This document shows positions 23,048 to 32,314 of a stretch of 64,000 bases of DNA, piece by piece; position 1 is the stretch's first letter; the number at the start of each line of letters is the position of its first letter. Both the position numbers and the translations under genes were made by a program. The DNA comes from Micropruina sp. (GTDB lineage Bacteria > Actinomycetota > Actinomycetes > Propionibacteriales > Propionibacteriaceae). The stretch covers positions 62,001 through 126,000 of the forward strand of contig JADJTO010000002.1 of the NCBI GenBank assembly GCA_016711105.1. The letters are read 5' to 3'. A model generated the notes under the pieces. That model was not told where the DNA came from, made no database searches, and was given only the letters and a program-made list of their open reading frames with translations.

Positions 23048-23126
23048 CCGACCGCTCCTCCTCAGCTCGTTTCCATCCTAGGCCGATGAACTTGCCAGCA
23101 GCCGCCAGCACGGAAAGACTGCGCGC

Positions 23127-23897
23127 ATGCTCTCCCAGCGGGCCCTGGTCCGACGGCCTTCCCCCGACTTGGCCAAGGGGTTGCTCACGCACCTGGCGCG
23201 CCAGCCGATCGACCTTGCGCTGGCCCGTCAGCAGGCTCGGAACTACGCGGAGACTCTCAACGCTGCCGGGTGGGCCGTGATCGAGGCGCCACCGGCAGAC
23301 GACTCCCCCGATTCGGTGTTCATCGAGGACACCCTGGTGGCCTACTCCAACCTGGCCGTGGTGACCCGTCCCGGGGCGCCAGAGCGCCGCCGGGAGGTTC
23401 CCGGGGCCGAGGTCGCCGTCCGCGCCCTGGGCTACCGAACGGCACGGATCCTGGCTCCCGGGACCCTGGATGGGGGCGACGTGCTGAAACACGACAATCT
23501 GGTCTGGGTCGGCGTCGGCGGTCGCACCAACGAGGCCGGTTTCGAGCAACTCGCCGCCCTGCTGACACCGTTGGGTGCCACCGTGGTGCCGGTCGAGTTG
23601 ACCAAGGTCCTGCACCTGAAGTCGGCGGTCACCGCCCTCCCGGACGGGACGGTGATCGGCTACGAACCACTTGTCGACGACCCGGGAGTGTTCCCTCGCT
23701 TCTTGGGCGTTGAGGAGCCTGAGGGGGCGCACGTCGTCCTGCTCAACCACAATCGACTGCTGATGGCGGCCAGCGCCCCCCGCACAGCCCAGAGCTTCCG
23801 CGATCGCGGCTTCGAGGTCCTCTCGGTGGATATCAGCGAGTTCGAGAAGCTGGAAGGCTGCGTCACCTGCCTGTCGGTCAGGCTCCGCGGGCTGTAA
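23127..23897 (+). CDS. Dimethylarginine dimethylaminohydrolase (DDAH)-like amidinotransferase-fold enzyme
   Basis: A 256-residue enzyme of the pentein fold that hydrolyses methylated arginines to citrulline and methylamines. Key features: VFIEDTLVAYSNLAVVTRP (substrate carboxylates), GTLDGGDVL, the catalytic histidine in VLHLKSAVT, and the nucleophile cysteine near the end in EGCVTCLSVRLRGL. Start ATG 23127. It stands alone in front of a HAD gene; local genes do not add a pathway, although proline dehydrogenase and other amino acid enzymes lie nearby. An arginine or related guanidino substrate is likely. Confidence 0.9.
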   Translation: MLSQRALVRRPSPDLAKGLLTHLARQPIDLALARQQARNYAETLNAAGWAVIEAPPADDSPDSVFIEDTLVAYSNLAVVTRPGAPERRREVPGAEVAVRALGYRTARILAPGTLDGGDVLKHDNLVWVGVGGRTNEAGFEQLAALLTPLGATVVPVELTKVLHLKSAVTALPDGTVIGYEPLVDDPGVFPRFLGVEEPEGAHVVLLNHNRLLMAASAPRTAQSFRDRGFEVLSVDISEFEKLEGCVTCLSVRLRGL

Positions 23898-23967
23898 CAG
23901 CCGGGCCCTCCCGAGCCGACCGCATGGGGAGGCGACGCGGTGAGCCTCGGCGCAGCACAATGGCACA

Positions 23968-24637
23968 ATGCAGCAGCGCAGCGCGGTGGTCTTCGACCTG
24001 GACGGCACCCTGACCGACACCGAGGAACTGTGGGACGAGGTCCGCCGCGAGCTCGCAGCCATCGACGGCGTGAAGTACCGCGCCGAGCACACCATTGCCC
24101 AGATGGGGATGAGCACTCCGGGAATGGTCCACCTACGTCTCCGAGGTCGTGGGCCTGCACGGCACCCCCGAGGAAAATGCCGGGCGAATCATCGGTCGCC
24201 TGGTCGGCAAATACCGCCACCAGCTTCCCGTCCTACCGGGGGCGGTGCAGGCTGTTCAGCGCATGGCCGAGCTTGGCCCGCTCGGCCTGGCGTCGTCCTC
24301 GCCGCGGCTGTTGATCGACACCGCGCTGGAGGTGATGGGCATCACGGAGTTGTTCGCGTCCGTCCGCTCCACCGAGGAGGGGGCCGGCCGCGGAAAGCCG
24401 GCACCGGACGGCTACCTGTGGGTGTGTGAGCAGCTGGGCGTTGAGCCGTCCCGCGCGGTGGCCATCGAGGACTCGTCGAATGGGATTCTGTCCGCGCTCA
24501 ACGCCGGAATGAAAGTGATCGCGATCCCGCCGAGCTTTCACCCGCCCAGCGCCGTGGTGCTGGCCCGGGTGGATCGGGTCCTTGACTCCCTGGACGAGTT
24601 GACCCCGGACCTCGTCACCGCGCTGCTGGCCGACTGA
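23968..24637 (+). CDS. HAD-superfamily phosphatase, beta-phosphoglucomutase-like (frameshifted)
   Basis: A cytoplasmic hydrolase of about 222 residues. Motif I is VFDLDGTLTDTEELW (both catalytic Asp), motif II GLASSSP, motif III GRGKPAPDGYLW and motif IV AIEDSSNGILSALNAG, the last typical of the phosphoglucomutase/sugar-phosphatase branch. An extra G in the run 24120-24122 breaks the frame after MSTPG; the corrected frame reads MSTPEWSTYVSEVVGLHGT and continues to the stop at 24637. The substrate is a small phosphorylated compound, not identifiable. Confidence 0.88.
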
Positions 24638-24645
24638 GCCCGACG

Positions 24646-25596
24646 ATGAGTCCGGAGATGGGCCAGGTTCCCGAGATTGCGTGGCCGCTGCGCGATTTCG
24701 TCCCGCGGCAGGACTTCTTCGTCGGCATCGATTCCGATGGGTGCGTGATGGACTCGATGGAGCGAAAGCATCGCGAGTGTTTCACTCCCTGCGCGATCGA
24801 GTACTGGGGGCTGGAGCCGATCGCCGATCTGGCGCGGGAAACGTCTCTGTTCGTGAATCTCAGCTCCACCACCCGCGGACTGAATCGCTGGTTGGCGCTG
24901 CGTCAGGTCTTCGATCTGCTGCGCGATCGCACCGAGGTGGCCGAGCGCGGCGTCCGCATCCCGGAGTATCCGGAGCTGACCGACTTCATCAACTCCGAGC
25001 ACCCACTCTCCGATCAGGGCATCGCTGCGTTCGCCGACGAACATCCCTCCGCCACGATCCGCACTGCGATTGCCTATGGCGAGGCCGTGAACGCTGCCGT
25101 CGCTGCCCTCAAGGATCGCACCGGCCCATTTCCGGGCGTCCTGGACGCCATCCGTCGATTGGCTCAGCGGGCGGACTGCATGACGATCTCCGCCACCCGG
25201 TTACGAGCGCTGGTGCAGGAATGGACGGCCTTCGGGCTCGCCCCGTGGATGCAGGCCATCGCGGGGCAGGAGATGGGATCGAAAGCGCGCCAATTGGCCT
25301 ATGCGGCGGGGGGCAAGTACCCGCCCGGCCACGTCCTGCTGATCGGGGACGCGCCCGGCGACCGCGACGCCGCAGCCAGGGCGCAGTGTCTGTACTACCC
25401 GATCAACCCGGGCCGCGAGCGCGAGTCCTGGGCCCGTTTCACCGCCGAGGCGCTGCCGCGCTTCCTGGAGGGCAGCTTCGCCGGCGCCTACCAGCATGCC
25501 CTCATCGCCGAGTTCGAGGCCTACCTGCCCGACGAGGTTCCCTGGCCGACGATCTCGGGCGGAAAGAGGTTCCCGATGCCGTTGGTCAAGGGGTGA
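24646..25596 (+). CDS. HAD-family hydrolase
   Basis: A 316-residue protein with the HAD nucleophile motif FVGIDSDGCVMDSM (Asp, one residue, Asp), a large cap region, a motif II segment MTISATRL and the acidic motif IV LLIGDAPGDRDAAARA. It begins at ATG 24646, 8 bp after the previous HAD gene, so the two HAD genes are likely one unit. I do not recognise the subfamily or a substrate. The 3' end is followed by the proline dehydrogenase gene after 43 bp. Confidence 0.8.
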   Translation: MSPEMGQVPEIAWPLRDFVPRQDFFVGIDSDGCVMDSMERKHRECFTPCAIEYWGLEPIADLARETSLFVNLSSTTRGLNRWLALRQVFDLLRDRTEVAERGVRIPEYPELTDFINSEHPLSDQGIAAFADEHPSATIRTAIAYGEAVNAAVAALKDRTGPFPGVLDAIRRLAQRADCMTISATRLRALVQEWTAFGLAPWMQAIAGQEMGSKARQLAYAAGGKYPPGHVLLIGDAPGDRDAAARAQCLYYPINPGRERESWARFTAEALPRFLEGSFAGAYQHALIAEFEAYLPDEVPWPTISGGKRFPMPLVKG

Positions 25597-25639
25597 CCCG
25601 GTCGGGATAGAGTCCTGGGAGTTGGCCCGAGGAGGACTG

Positions 25640-26587
25640 ATGCTTCGACCGCTGTTACTTGCCGCCGGGCGTAGTCGCACGCTCAAACGCGTGGCGATGA
25701 ACGTGCCCTGGACCCGCCAGGTGGTGGCGCGCTTCGTCTCCGGTGAAACCATCGCCGAGTGCCTGTCCACCGTCCGCCGACTCGCCGATCAGGGCCTGTA
25801 CTCCACGATCGACTTTCTGGGCGAGGACACCACCACCGCGAGCCAGGCCGACCATGTCGCCGACGTCTACGTCGAGTTGTTGCGTGAACTGCGCGCCGCT
25901 GGTTTGAGCGAGTGGGCCGAGATCTCGATCAAACTCTCCGCGCTCGGCTCCCAACTCCGGGGGGGTGACGCGATCGCGTTGGACAACGCACGGATCATCT
26001 GCGCCGCCGCGAAGCTGGCCGGCACCACGGTGACTGTCGACATGGAGGATCACGAGACGACCACCGCAACCCTGGACGCGGTGAACCAGTTGCGCCGCGA
26101 TTACCCCTGGACCGGGGCGGTGGTGCAGGCCTACCTACATCGAACGGTGGACGACTGCCGCGCGCTGGCCACGCCGGGCTCCCGCGTCCGACTCTGCAAG
26201 GGCGCCTACGCCGAACCGGCGACGCTGGCCTACCAAACGACCTCCGCCATCGCCATCTCCTACCAGGAGTGCCTGCGGGTGCTGTTCGCCGGGCCAGGCA
26301 TCCCGTTGGTGGCCACTCATGATCCGGCGATGATCAGCCAAGCGCTGGCGATCCTGGCTGAGGAGGGCCGGACGCCGGAGAGCTATGAGTTCCAACTCCT
26401 GCTCGGGATCCGGCCGGACGAGCAGCGACGGCTCGCCGCCGCGGGACACCGAGTGCGGATCTACGTCCCTTTCGGGACCGACTGGTACGCCTACTTCCTG
26501 CGCCGGATCGCCGAACGACCGGCGAACCTGACCTTCTTCCTGCGGGCGCTGGTCAGCCGCGGGAAATCAGATCCAGGGCACGGCTGA
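25640..26587 (+). CDS. Proline dehydrogenase (single-function)
   Basis: The FAD-dependent first enzyme of proline catabolism, making pyrroline-5-carboxylate; membrane associated. The 315-residue product starts at ATG 25640 with GAGGAGG five bases upstream. PRODH motifs are visible: FLGEDTTTASQADHVADVY, ISIKLSALGSQL, VTVDMEDHETTTATLDAV, RVRLCKGAYAEPATLAYQ, ATHDPAMI, and the C-terminal RIYVPFGTDWYAYFLRRIAERP with the conserved Arg pair. No P5C dehydrogenase gene is present nearby. Its 3' end overlaps the converging PLP-enzyme gene by 35 bp. Confidence 0.93.
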   Translation: MLRPLLLAAGRSRTLKRVAMNVPWTRQVVARFVSGETIAECLSTVRRLADQGLYSTIDFLGEDTTTASQADHVADVYVELLRELRAAGLSEWAEISIKLSALGSQLRGGDAIALDNARIICAAAKLAGTTVTVDMEDHETTTATLDAVNQLRRDYPWTGAVVQAYLHRTVDDCRALATPGSRVRLCKGAYAEPATLAYQTTSAIAISYQECLRVLFAGPGIPLVATHDPAMISQALAILAEEGRTPESYEFQLLLGIRPDEQRRLAAAGHRVRIYVPFGTDWYAYFLRRIAERPANLTFFLRALVSRGKSDPGHG

Positions 26588-27716
26588 GGTCGGCGACCAG
26601 ATCGGCCCCGTCCTCGATCCCGACGCTGAGCCGGAGCATGGTCGGGGTGATCCCGGCCGCTGCCTGCACCTGTGGCGGCATCGAGGCATGGGTCATCGTG
26701 GCCGGATGCGAGACCAGGGATTCCACCCCGCCCAGCGACTCGGCCGGGCAGAACAGGGTGAGAGCGTCCAGGAACGTCCTGACCTGGAGTTCGCCGCCGT
26801 GCAGTTCAAAGGTCACGATGCCGCCGAAGCCGCTCTGCTGGCGGCGGGCCAGGTCATGCCCCGGATGGGCCGCCAAGCCCGGGTAGTGCACGGCGGACAC
26901 GGCCGGGTGCTGGCCGAGCAACTCGACCACCCGGGCGGCATTAGCCTCATGCGCGGCCATCCGCAGGTGCAGCGTGCGTAGGCCGCGCAGCCCCAAGTAG
27001 GCGTCGAAGGCGCCACCGGTGACACCCAGACAGTTGGCCCACCAGAGCAGGTCGGTGTGCAGTTCCGGGGTGGCCGCTACCACCACCCCACCCACGACAT
27101 CGCTGTGGCCGTTGAGGTACTTGGTCGTGGAGTGCACGACCAGATCGACGCCCAGTTCCAGCGGACGCTGCCAGATCGGCGAGAGGAAGGTGTTGTCCGC
27201 CACGACGGTGGCGCCCACGGCATGCCCGGCCGCGCTCAAGGCCGCGATGTCACTGACTCGGAGCAGCGGGTTGCTGGGTGTTTCGATCCAGAGCAGGGTC
27301 GGCCGTTCGCGGGCGATGACGTCCGCAGCGTCCGGCGCGGTCAGATCGACCAGCTTCAACTCGAAGTTGCCCTTGCTGGCCAGCGCGTCGAAGAGCCGCC
27401 AGGAGCCTCCATAGCAATCGTGCGGGGCCAGCAGGAGATCACCGGGCTTGAGCAGCGCGTGCAGCACCGTGCTGATCGCCCCCATGCCACTGGCGGTGAC
27501 CACCGCCCCCGCTCCCCCCTCCAGGGTGGCCAGCGCTCCGGCGAGCACCGTCCGGGTCGGGTTCCCGCGGCGGCTGTAATCGTGCGCGCGGGGGACCCCG
27601 AAATCCTCGAAGGTGTAGGTGGTGGAGAGATAGATCGGCGCCACCACGGCGCCGTGGTTCGGGTCCTGATCGATCCCGGCCCGGACTGTCCGGGTGATCG
27701 GGGTCGGTTCGGTCAT
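26553..27716 (-). CDS. Cystathionine gamma-synthase/lyase family PLP enzyme
   Basis: A 387-residue Cys/Met-metabolism PLP enzyme. The PLP lysine is in HSTTKYLNGHSD, with upstream LWIETPSNPLLRVSDI and VADNTFLSPIWQRPL, and the C-terminal SLGGVESLVSHPATMTH and LRLSVGIED signatures. The start is the ATG at 27714-27716. Actinobacterial homologues make cystathionine from O-acyl-homoserine and cysteine, or cleave it; sequence alone does not separate metB from metC/mccB here, although synthase is a little more likely given the SLGGVESL segment. Stand-alone gene. Confidence 0.92.
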   Translation of the reverse strand: MTEPTPITRTVRAGIDQDPNHGAVVAPIYLSTTYTFEDFGVPRAHDYSRRGNPTRTVLAGALATLEGGAGAVVTASGMGAISTVLHALLKPGDLLLAPHDCYGGSWRLFDALASKGNFELKLVDLTAPDAADVIARERPTLLWIETPSNPLLRVSDIAALSAAGHAVGATVVADNTFLSPIWQRPLELGVDLVVHSTTKYLNGHSDVVGGVVVAATPELHTDLLWWANCLGVTGGAFDAYLGLRGLRTLHLRMAAHEANAARVVELLGQHPAVSAVHYPGLAAHPGHDLARRQQSGFGGIVTFELHGGELQVRTFLDALTLFCPAESLGGVESLVSHPATMTHASMPPQVQAAAGITPTMLRLSVGIEDGADLVADLSRALDLISRG

Positions 27717-27848
27717 CAGTGGGCCACCTTAGAAGTCAGATCGTGCGAGCACCTTACTAGCTGATTCTCCGCCTTGATTCGGCCGCGACCCCACAGCCAC
27801 ACCGCGAAACCCTCCCGCGCGACCCCAGTTCAGGGGTAGCTTCGAGGC

Positions 27849-28277
27849 ATGAAGATCGAAGACCTCGTGAAGACCAAGGGCAACACCGTGGTCACCATCA
27901 CCCCCGAAGCGTCCGTCAACGACCTCGTCCAACTGCTTGACGCGCACAACATCGGCGCGTTGATCGTTTCCACGGACGGCCGTCACATTGAGGGCATCGT
28001 CAGCGAGCGCGACATCGTCCGACGGTTGGCCAAGTACGGGGCGGGCATTCTGGCGGAGAAGGTTTCCGACATCATGACCAGCGACGTACACACCTGCTCG
28101 CCGGAGGACAACCTCGAAGACACGGCGCACACCATGACCTACCAGCGGATCCGACACATCCCGGTTGTGGTCAATGGTGAACTGGCCGCCGTGGTGTCGA
28201 TCGGCGACGTGGTGAAGCATCGGATCGACCAGTTGCTGGACGAGCGAAACCACCTGCTCGGCTACCTGCACGCTTGA
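27849..28277 (+). CDS. Two-CBS-domain protein
   Basis: A 142-residue cytoplasmic protein made of a tandem CBS pair (a Bateman module): first KGNTVVTITPEASVNDLVQL to EGIVSERDIVRRLA, second VSDIMTSDVHTCSPEDNLED to LAAVVSIGDVVKHRID. Such modules bind adenosine nucleotides and often sense energy state. No catalytic or transport domain is attached. ATG start at 27849 (MKIEDLVKTKG). The downstream deacylase gene begins 7 bp after the stop. Confidence 0.92.
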   Translation: MKIEDLVKTKGNTVVTITPEASVNDLVQLLDAHNIGALIVSTDGRHIEGIVSERDIVRRLAKYGAGILAEKVSDIMTSDVHTCSPEDNLEDTAHTMTYQRIRHIPVVVNGELAAVVSIGDVVKHRIDQLLDERNHLLGYLHA

Positions 28278-28284
28278 GTCGGCC

Positions 28285-28746
28285 TTGACGACCCTCCAGA
28301 CTGCGGCGACGCGAGCCCTGGATGGGCTCGGAGTGGCCTACACGCTGACCCAGCACCCTGGAGTGAACTCGCTCGCCGAGGCGGCGGCGGCGCGTGGGGT
28401 GACTCCGGCCGACATCGTCAAGACGATCGTGGTCCGGAAGGCGGCGCAGCAGTACCTCTTCGTCCTGGTTCCCGGTGATCGGGAGATTTCCTGGCCGAAG
28501 CTTCGTGCGCTGCTCGGGGTCAGCCGACTCTCGCTGCCCGACGCGGACACCGCCCTGCAGGCCACCGGTTATGAGCGCGGCACCATCACCCCCTTCGGCT
28601 CGACCCATCCGTGGCCGGTGATCGCCGACGCGTCGCTGGCCGGACGCCCCGTCTCGCTGGGCGGGGGCGCCCACGGAGTGGCCGTCTGGCTCGCCTGCGA
28701 CGACGCCGTGGCCGCCCTGGGTGCGCTCGTCGCCGACGTGACTTAG
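28285..28746 (+). CDS. YbaK/EbsC-family aminoacyl-tRNA deacylase
   Basis: A 153-residue editing-type protein of the YbaK/ProX fold that removes wrongly attached amino acids such as Cys-tRNA(Pro). It shows ADIVKTIVVRKAAQQYLFVLVPGDREIS with the conserved Lys, LLGVSRLSLPDAD, and GYERGTITPFGST. The start is a TTG at 28285; no ATG or GTG upstream fits, and TTG lies close to the end of the CBS gene. Probably co-transcribed with the CBS protein. Confidence 0.88.
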   Translation: MTTLQTAATRALDGLGVAYTLTQHPGVNSLAEAAAARGVTPADIVKTIVVRKAAQQYLFVLVPGDREISWPKLRALLGVSRLSLPDADTALQATGYERGTITPFGSTHPWPVIADASLAGRPVSLGGGAHGVAVWLACDDAVAALGALVADVT

Positions 28747-28755
28747 GCTCCGGCT

Positions 28756-29037
28756 ATGGAACGGGCTTTGATCAGAGTCGCCGGCCGGGTCCAAGGGGTC
28801 GGCTTTCGCTGGTGGACGGCTCAGGAAGCCCGCGAGCTGTCTCTGGTGGGCTACGCCGAGAACTTGATGGACGGCCGGGTCGAGATCAGCGCGCAGGGCG
28901 AGCGCGTCACTGTGTGCAAGCTGATCCGCCGCCTGGTCGAGGTGCCCTCCGAGGCCGGACGACCCGGCCGGGTGACCAGCTACACGATTGAATGGCTCGA
29001 CCCCGAGCCGAACGCCAAGGGTTTCCGCAGCTGGTGA
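28756..29037 (+). CDS. Acylphosphatase
   Basis: A 93-residue enzyme that hydrolyses carboxyl-phosphate bonds. The first catalytic arginine is in RVQGVGFRWW and the catalytic asparagine in GYAENLMDGRVEI. The C-terminus (PNAKGFRSW) is slightly unusual but within the family's length. ATG at 28756, 9 bp after the deacylase stop; the three small genes CBS, YbaK and this one look like a run of co-transcribed housekeeping genes. Confidence 0.93.
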   Translation: MERALIRVAGRVQGVGFRWWTAQEARELSLVGYAENLMDGRVEISAQGERVTVCKLIRRLVEVPSEAGRPGRVTSYTIEWLDPEPNAKGFRSW

Positions 29038-29113
29038 CCGGTCCCGATCGCTCACAGGAAACACACAGCACGCGCCTAGGTCATCCTCACAGCCGGCTGA
29101 CAAGGTGGTCAGC

Positions 29114-29854
29114 ATGACGACGAACGCGCGACCCGGAGCCGAACCCCTGACCCGCCCCGATGGCACTCCGATCAGGATCCTCACCGTCGACGACGAGTCC
29201 AGCCTGACCGAACTGCTCAGCATGGCGATGCGCTACGAAGGCTGGGACGTGACCACTGCCGGTTCCGGCTTGGGCGCGGTCAAGGCGGCGCGCGAGAGCC
29301 GTCCGGACGCGATCGTCCTGGACATGATGTTGCCCGACTTCGACGGCCTGGAAGTGATGCGCCGGATCCGCACCGAACAGCCTGACGTGCCGGTGATCTT
29401 CCTCACCGCCAAGGACGGACTCGACGACCGGATCGGCGGCCTGACCGCTGGCGGCGACGATTACGTCACGAAGCCGTTCAGCTTGGAGGAGCTGATTGCG
29501 CGGCTTCGCGGGCTGCTTCGGCGCAGCGGTGCGACGACGGCTCGTCCGGGTTCAGAGTTGGTGGTGGGCGACCTGGTCATGGACGAGGACTCGCACGAGG
29601 TGACTCGGGCCGGGGAAGAGATCGCGCTGACCGCGACCGAGTTCGAACTGCTGCGTTACCTGATGCGCAACCCGCGCCGGGTGTTGAGCAAGGCGCAGAT
29701 CCTGGATCGGGTCTGGAACTACGACTTCGGCGGTCAGGCCAACGTGGTCGAGCTCTACATCTCCTACTTGCGCAAGAAGATCGACGCCAACCGCGCCCCG
29801 ATGATCCACACGCTGCGCGGCTCGGGGTATGTGCTGAAACCGGCCTCCGAATGA
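29114..29854 (+). CDS. OmpR/PhoB-family response regulator
   Basis: A 246-residue regulator. The receiver domain has acidic pocket DDES, phosphoacceptor Asp in AIVLDMMLPDFDG, Thr/Lys switch residues in FLTAKDG and VTKPFSLEEL. The C-terminal winged helix shows LTATEFELLRYLMRNPRRVLSK-type residues (LLRYLMRNPRRVLSKAQIL) and the wing RGSGYVLKP. Start is the ATG at 29114. The stop overlaps the kinase ATG (ATGA at 29851-29854). The pair resembles MprAB/TcrXY-like systems; the signal is unknown. Confidence 0.94.
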   Translation: MTTNARPGAEPLTRPDGTPIRILTVDDESSLTELLSMAMRYEGWDVTTAGSGLGAVKAARESRPDAIVLDMMLPDFDGLEVMRRIRTEQPDVPVIFLTAKDGLDDRIGGLTAGGDDYVTKPFSLEELIARLRGLLRRSGATTARPGSELVVGDLVMDEDSHEVTRAGEEIALTATEFELLRYLMRNPRRVLSKAQILDRVWNYDFGGQANVVELYISYLRKKIDANRAPMIHTLRGSGYVLKPASE

Positions 29855-31314
29855 CCCACCCGACCCAACCGAGCACCCCGGCGCTGAATCGGGGCACGCT
29901 CAGCCGGCAACTGGTGCTCCGGGTCACCGGGTTGGTGGCCCTGGTGGCGATCCTGCTGTCGGCGTTGACCACCTTCGCCACCTCCCAGATCCTGACCCAG
30001 CAACTGGACAACCAGCTGGTCACCCAGGCCGGACGCTTCCGCAGCGACTTCGACGATGATCGCGGGCCGAGCCTGGGCGATGGGGTGGGCCAACAATCCG
30101 GGGTGATCGTCTTTCAGTCGGTGGTCCGCTCCGGCACGCGCTACGTCCGAGCCTTCTACAACGGGCCGGACGGGCAGCAGTTGTTGAGCGCCGCGGTTCG
30201 CGAACAGCTGGCCGCCTTGGACACTGACGGCGCTCGCGTCGTCCGCCTGGAGGGGTTGGGTGCCTATCGCCTGCTGATCAAGACCTCCTCGAGCGGAGTG
30301 AATGTGATCGGTTTGCCGATGGCTCGAATCACTGAGCCGATCGCCGGCCAGCTTGCCGCCGCGGGTGTGCTCACCTTGGGGGCGATCGCGATCTCGTTCT
30401 TGGCCGCCCGTGAGGTGGTCGCCCGCAGTCTGGCTCCCCTGAACCGGCTGGCCGCGACGGCCACCAGCGTCTCGAACCTGGAACTCGAACGGGGCGAGGT
30501 CGCGGTTCCGGTGCGGGTCTCGACGTCTGACGCCGACCCGGTGAACGAGGTGGGCCGCGTCGGTCTGGCCTTCAACCACATGCTCGACAACGTCGAGGGT
30601 GCCCTGGCTGCCCGGCACGAGAGCGAGACCAAGGTCCGCCAGTTCGTCGCTGACGCCTCGCACGAGTTGCGCAATCCGCTCGCCTCGATCCGCGGTTACG
30701 CCGAACTGACCCGGCGCGAACGGGACTCGATGACCCCCAACGTCGCGCACGCCCTGTCGCGGATCGAATCGGAATCCGACCGGATGTCGACGCTGGTCGA
30801 GGACCTGCTGTTGCTGGCCCGGTTGGACAGCGGCCCGTCCCTGGATCTTCAGCCCACCGATGTCACCGTGCTGATGCTGAACGCGGTCAGTGACGCCCGG
30901 GCGGCGGGGCCCGACCACGAGTGGGCGCTCAGCCTGCCCGAGGAGCCGGTCTTCGCCCGGGCCGATCGGTATCGCCTGCATCAGGTGTTGGCCAATCTGT
31001 TGGCGAACGCGCGCACCCACACCCCGCCTGGAACCCGGGTGGAGGCGGCACTTCGGGTGGAGGGCACCGACGCGGTGATCACCGTCAGCGACAACGGCCC
31101 CGGCATCCCCGAGGAGATCCGGCCGCGGGTCTTCGAGCGGTTCACCCGGGCCGATGTCAGCCGGGTCCGCCGTCAGGGTGGGTCCAGCACCGGTCTGGGG
31201 CTGGCCATCGTGGCCGCCGTCGTCGGCGCCCATGGCGGACGAGCTGAGGTCGCGTCCCGTCCGGGGCACACGGTGTTCACCGTCCGGGTGCCGCGAGCCG
31301 CAGCGCAGGGTTGA
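29851..31314 (+). CDS. HAMP-domain sensor histidine kinase
   Basis: A 487-residue membrane kinase, cognate to the regulator just upstream. The first transmembrane helix is at about residues 25-48 (VTGLVALVAILLSALTTF), an extracytoplasmic sensor of about 120 residues follows, and the second helix is at about 169-190 (AAGVLTLGAIAISFLA). A HAMP region follows (VARSLAPLNRLAATA), then HisKA with the phospho-His in FVADASHELRNPLASIRGY, and HATPase with NLLANARTHTPPG, VSDNGPGIPEEI and GGSSTGLGLAIVAAV. Start ATG overlaps the regulator stop. Confidence 0.94.
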   Translation: MTHPTQPSTPALNRGTLSRQLVLRVTGLVALVAILLSALTTFATSQILTQQLDNQLVTQAGRFRSDFDDDRGPSLGDGVGQQSGVIVFQSVVRSGTRYVRAFYNGPDGQQLLSAAVREQLAALDTDGARVVRLEGLGAYRLLIKTSSSGVNVIGLPMARITEPIAGQLAAAGVLTLGAIAISFLAAREVVARSLAPLNRLAATATSVSNLELERGEVAVPVRVSTSDADPVNEVGRVGLAFNHMLDNVEGALAARHESETKVRQFVADASHELRNPLASIRGYAELTRRERDSMTPNVAHALSRIESESDRMSTLVEDLLLLARLDSGPSLDLQPTDVTVLMLNAVSDARAAGPDHEWALSLPEEPVFARADRYRLHQVLANLLANARTHTPPGTRVEAALRVEGTDAVITVSDNGPGIPEEIRPRVFERFTRADVSRVRRQGGSSTGLGLAIVAAVVGAHGGRAEVASRPGHTVFTVRVPRAAAQG

Positions 31315-31340
31315 CCTGGTCTGCGGGGTCGGCGAACCCT

Positions 31341-32231
31341 TCAGGCCAGGCCGTTGGTGGCCAGGAAGCCGTGCACGGCGGGCCCGACCCCGGCATTGCC
31401 TGCCTGCACCCGCAGGGCCGCGAAGTTCTCGTCGGTGAGCAGGGTCTGCACCGCCTGCAGCACTTCGAGGACGTCGAGGTCGTCGCGCAGGGCCGGGGTG
31501 ATCAGCAGCACCTGCGGATCGGGCTGCAGCACTCCCAGGGGATCCTCCAGCGTCACCAGGTTCAGGGCCGCTCCGGCGAGGTCGATCCGGCTGAGGTAGG
31601 CCACGTCCGCGGTGTCACTCTCCAGGGCGCTGATCCGCAGGGCGGGATCGTCCTGCGGGCTCCAGGTGGCTTTCACGCCGTAGACAGCCAGGAGGCCTGA
31701 GGGCCCGTCGGAGAGGGCGGAGGCAGCGCCAGGCCCGACCAGCCGCAACTCCTCGACGCTGCCCAGTTCGGTTAGGGAGGTCAGCTTGTGCTTGGTGGCG
31801 AACGCCTCGGTGACCACGTAGCGGCCACCTGCGTCGATCCCGGAGGCCTGGATCACCCCCGCTTCGTCCTCGAGGTCGGTGGCCAGTTGCTGCACCATCG
31901 CTTCGACGCTCAGTTGCGCCTCGGAGCCGCTGACCCCCGCGAGCAGGCCGCGTGCGAACGCCGGCAGCACCGCGACCGAGCCTGCGGTCACCGCCGCCAG
32001 CGCATCAGCTGTGGGGAGGGTCGTGACTGCGGCCGGGCGCCCCTTGGCCACCAGCGCCTGGGTCACGATCTCGGCCAGCAGCGCACTGTCGGCGGTCCCA
32101 TCCGAGGCCACAGCCAGCGTGGCGGTCGGCGAGCCGGACGGGGAAGGTGCCACTGTGGGCGCCGTCACCCCGCATCCGGCCAGCAGGAGGGCAGCGGCGA
32201 GCAGCCAGGAAAGGCGGGACAGCAACGACAT
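31341..32231 (-). CDS. Glycine-betaine/osmoprotectant-type substrate-binding lipoprotein, orphan
   Basis: A 296-residue exported lipoprotein. The signal peptide ends in the lipobox LLLAGC (Cys at about residue 20), followed by a Ser/Pro/Thr-rich spacer. The mature part resembles OpuAC/QuaternaryC binding proteins (two-lobed, for example SALLAEIVTQALVAKGRP, LVGPGAASALSDGPSG, VLLITPALRDDLDV). No ABC permease or ATPase gene is next to it, so it is either an orphan or pairs with a transporter elsewhere. The start is the ATG at 32229-32231. It converges with the kinase gene, 26 bp apart. Confidence 0.75.
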   Translation of the reverse strand: MSLLSRLSWLLAAALLLAGCGVTAPTVAPSPSGSPTATLAVASDGTADSALLAEIVTQALVAKGRPAAVTTLPTADALAAVTAGSVAVLPAFARGLLAGVSGSEAQLSVEAMVQQLATDLEDEAGVIQASGIDAGGRYVVTEAFATKHKLTSLTELGSVEELRLVGPGAASALSDGPSGLLAVYGVKATWSPQDDPALRISALESDTADVAYLSRIDLAGAALNLVTLEDPLGVLQPDPQVLLITPALRDDLDVLEVLQAVQTLLTDENFAALRVQAGNAGVGPAVHGFLATNGLA

Positions 32232-32314
32232 CCGTCCAGTGTGCCCCGGGTCGAGCGCTTGGGATGGCGCCCACACCAGAGCAGGATGGAGTTCCCGCAG
32301 CGAGGGAGGCACCC

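Noticed and set aside
26553..26587. Overlap of converging genes as a possible antisense RNA site
   Set aside because: A 35-bp overlap of stops is ordinary in compact genomes and nothing further supports regulation.
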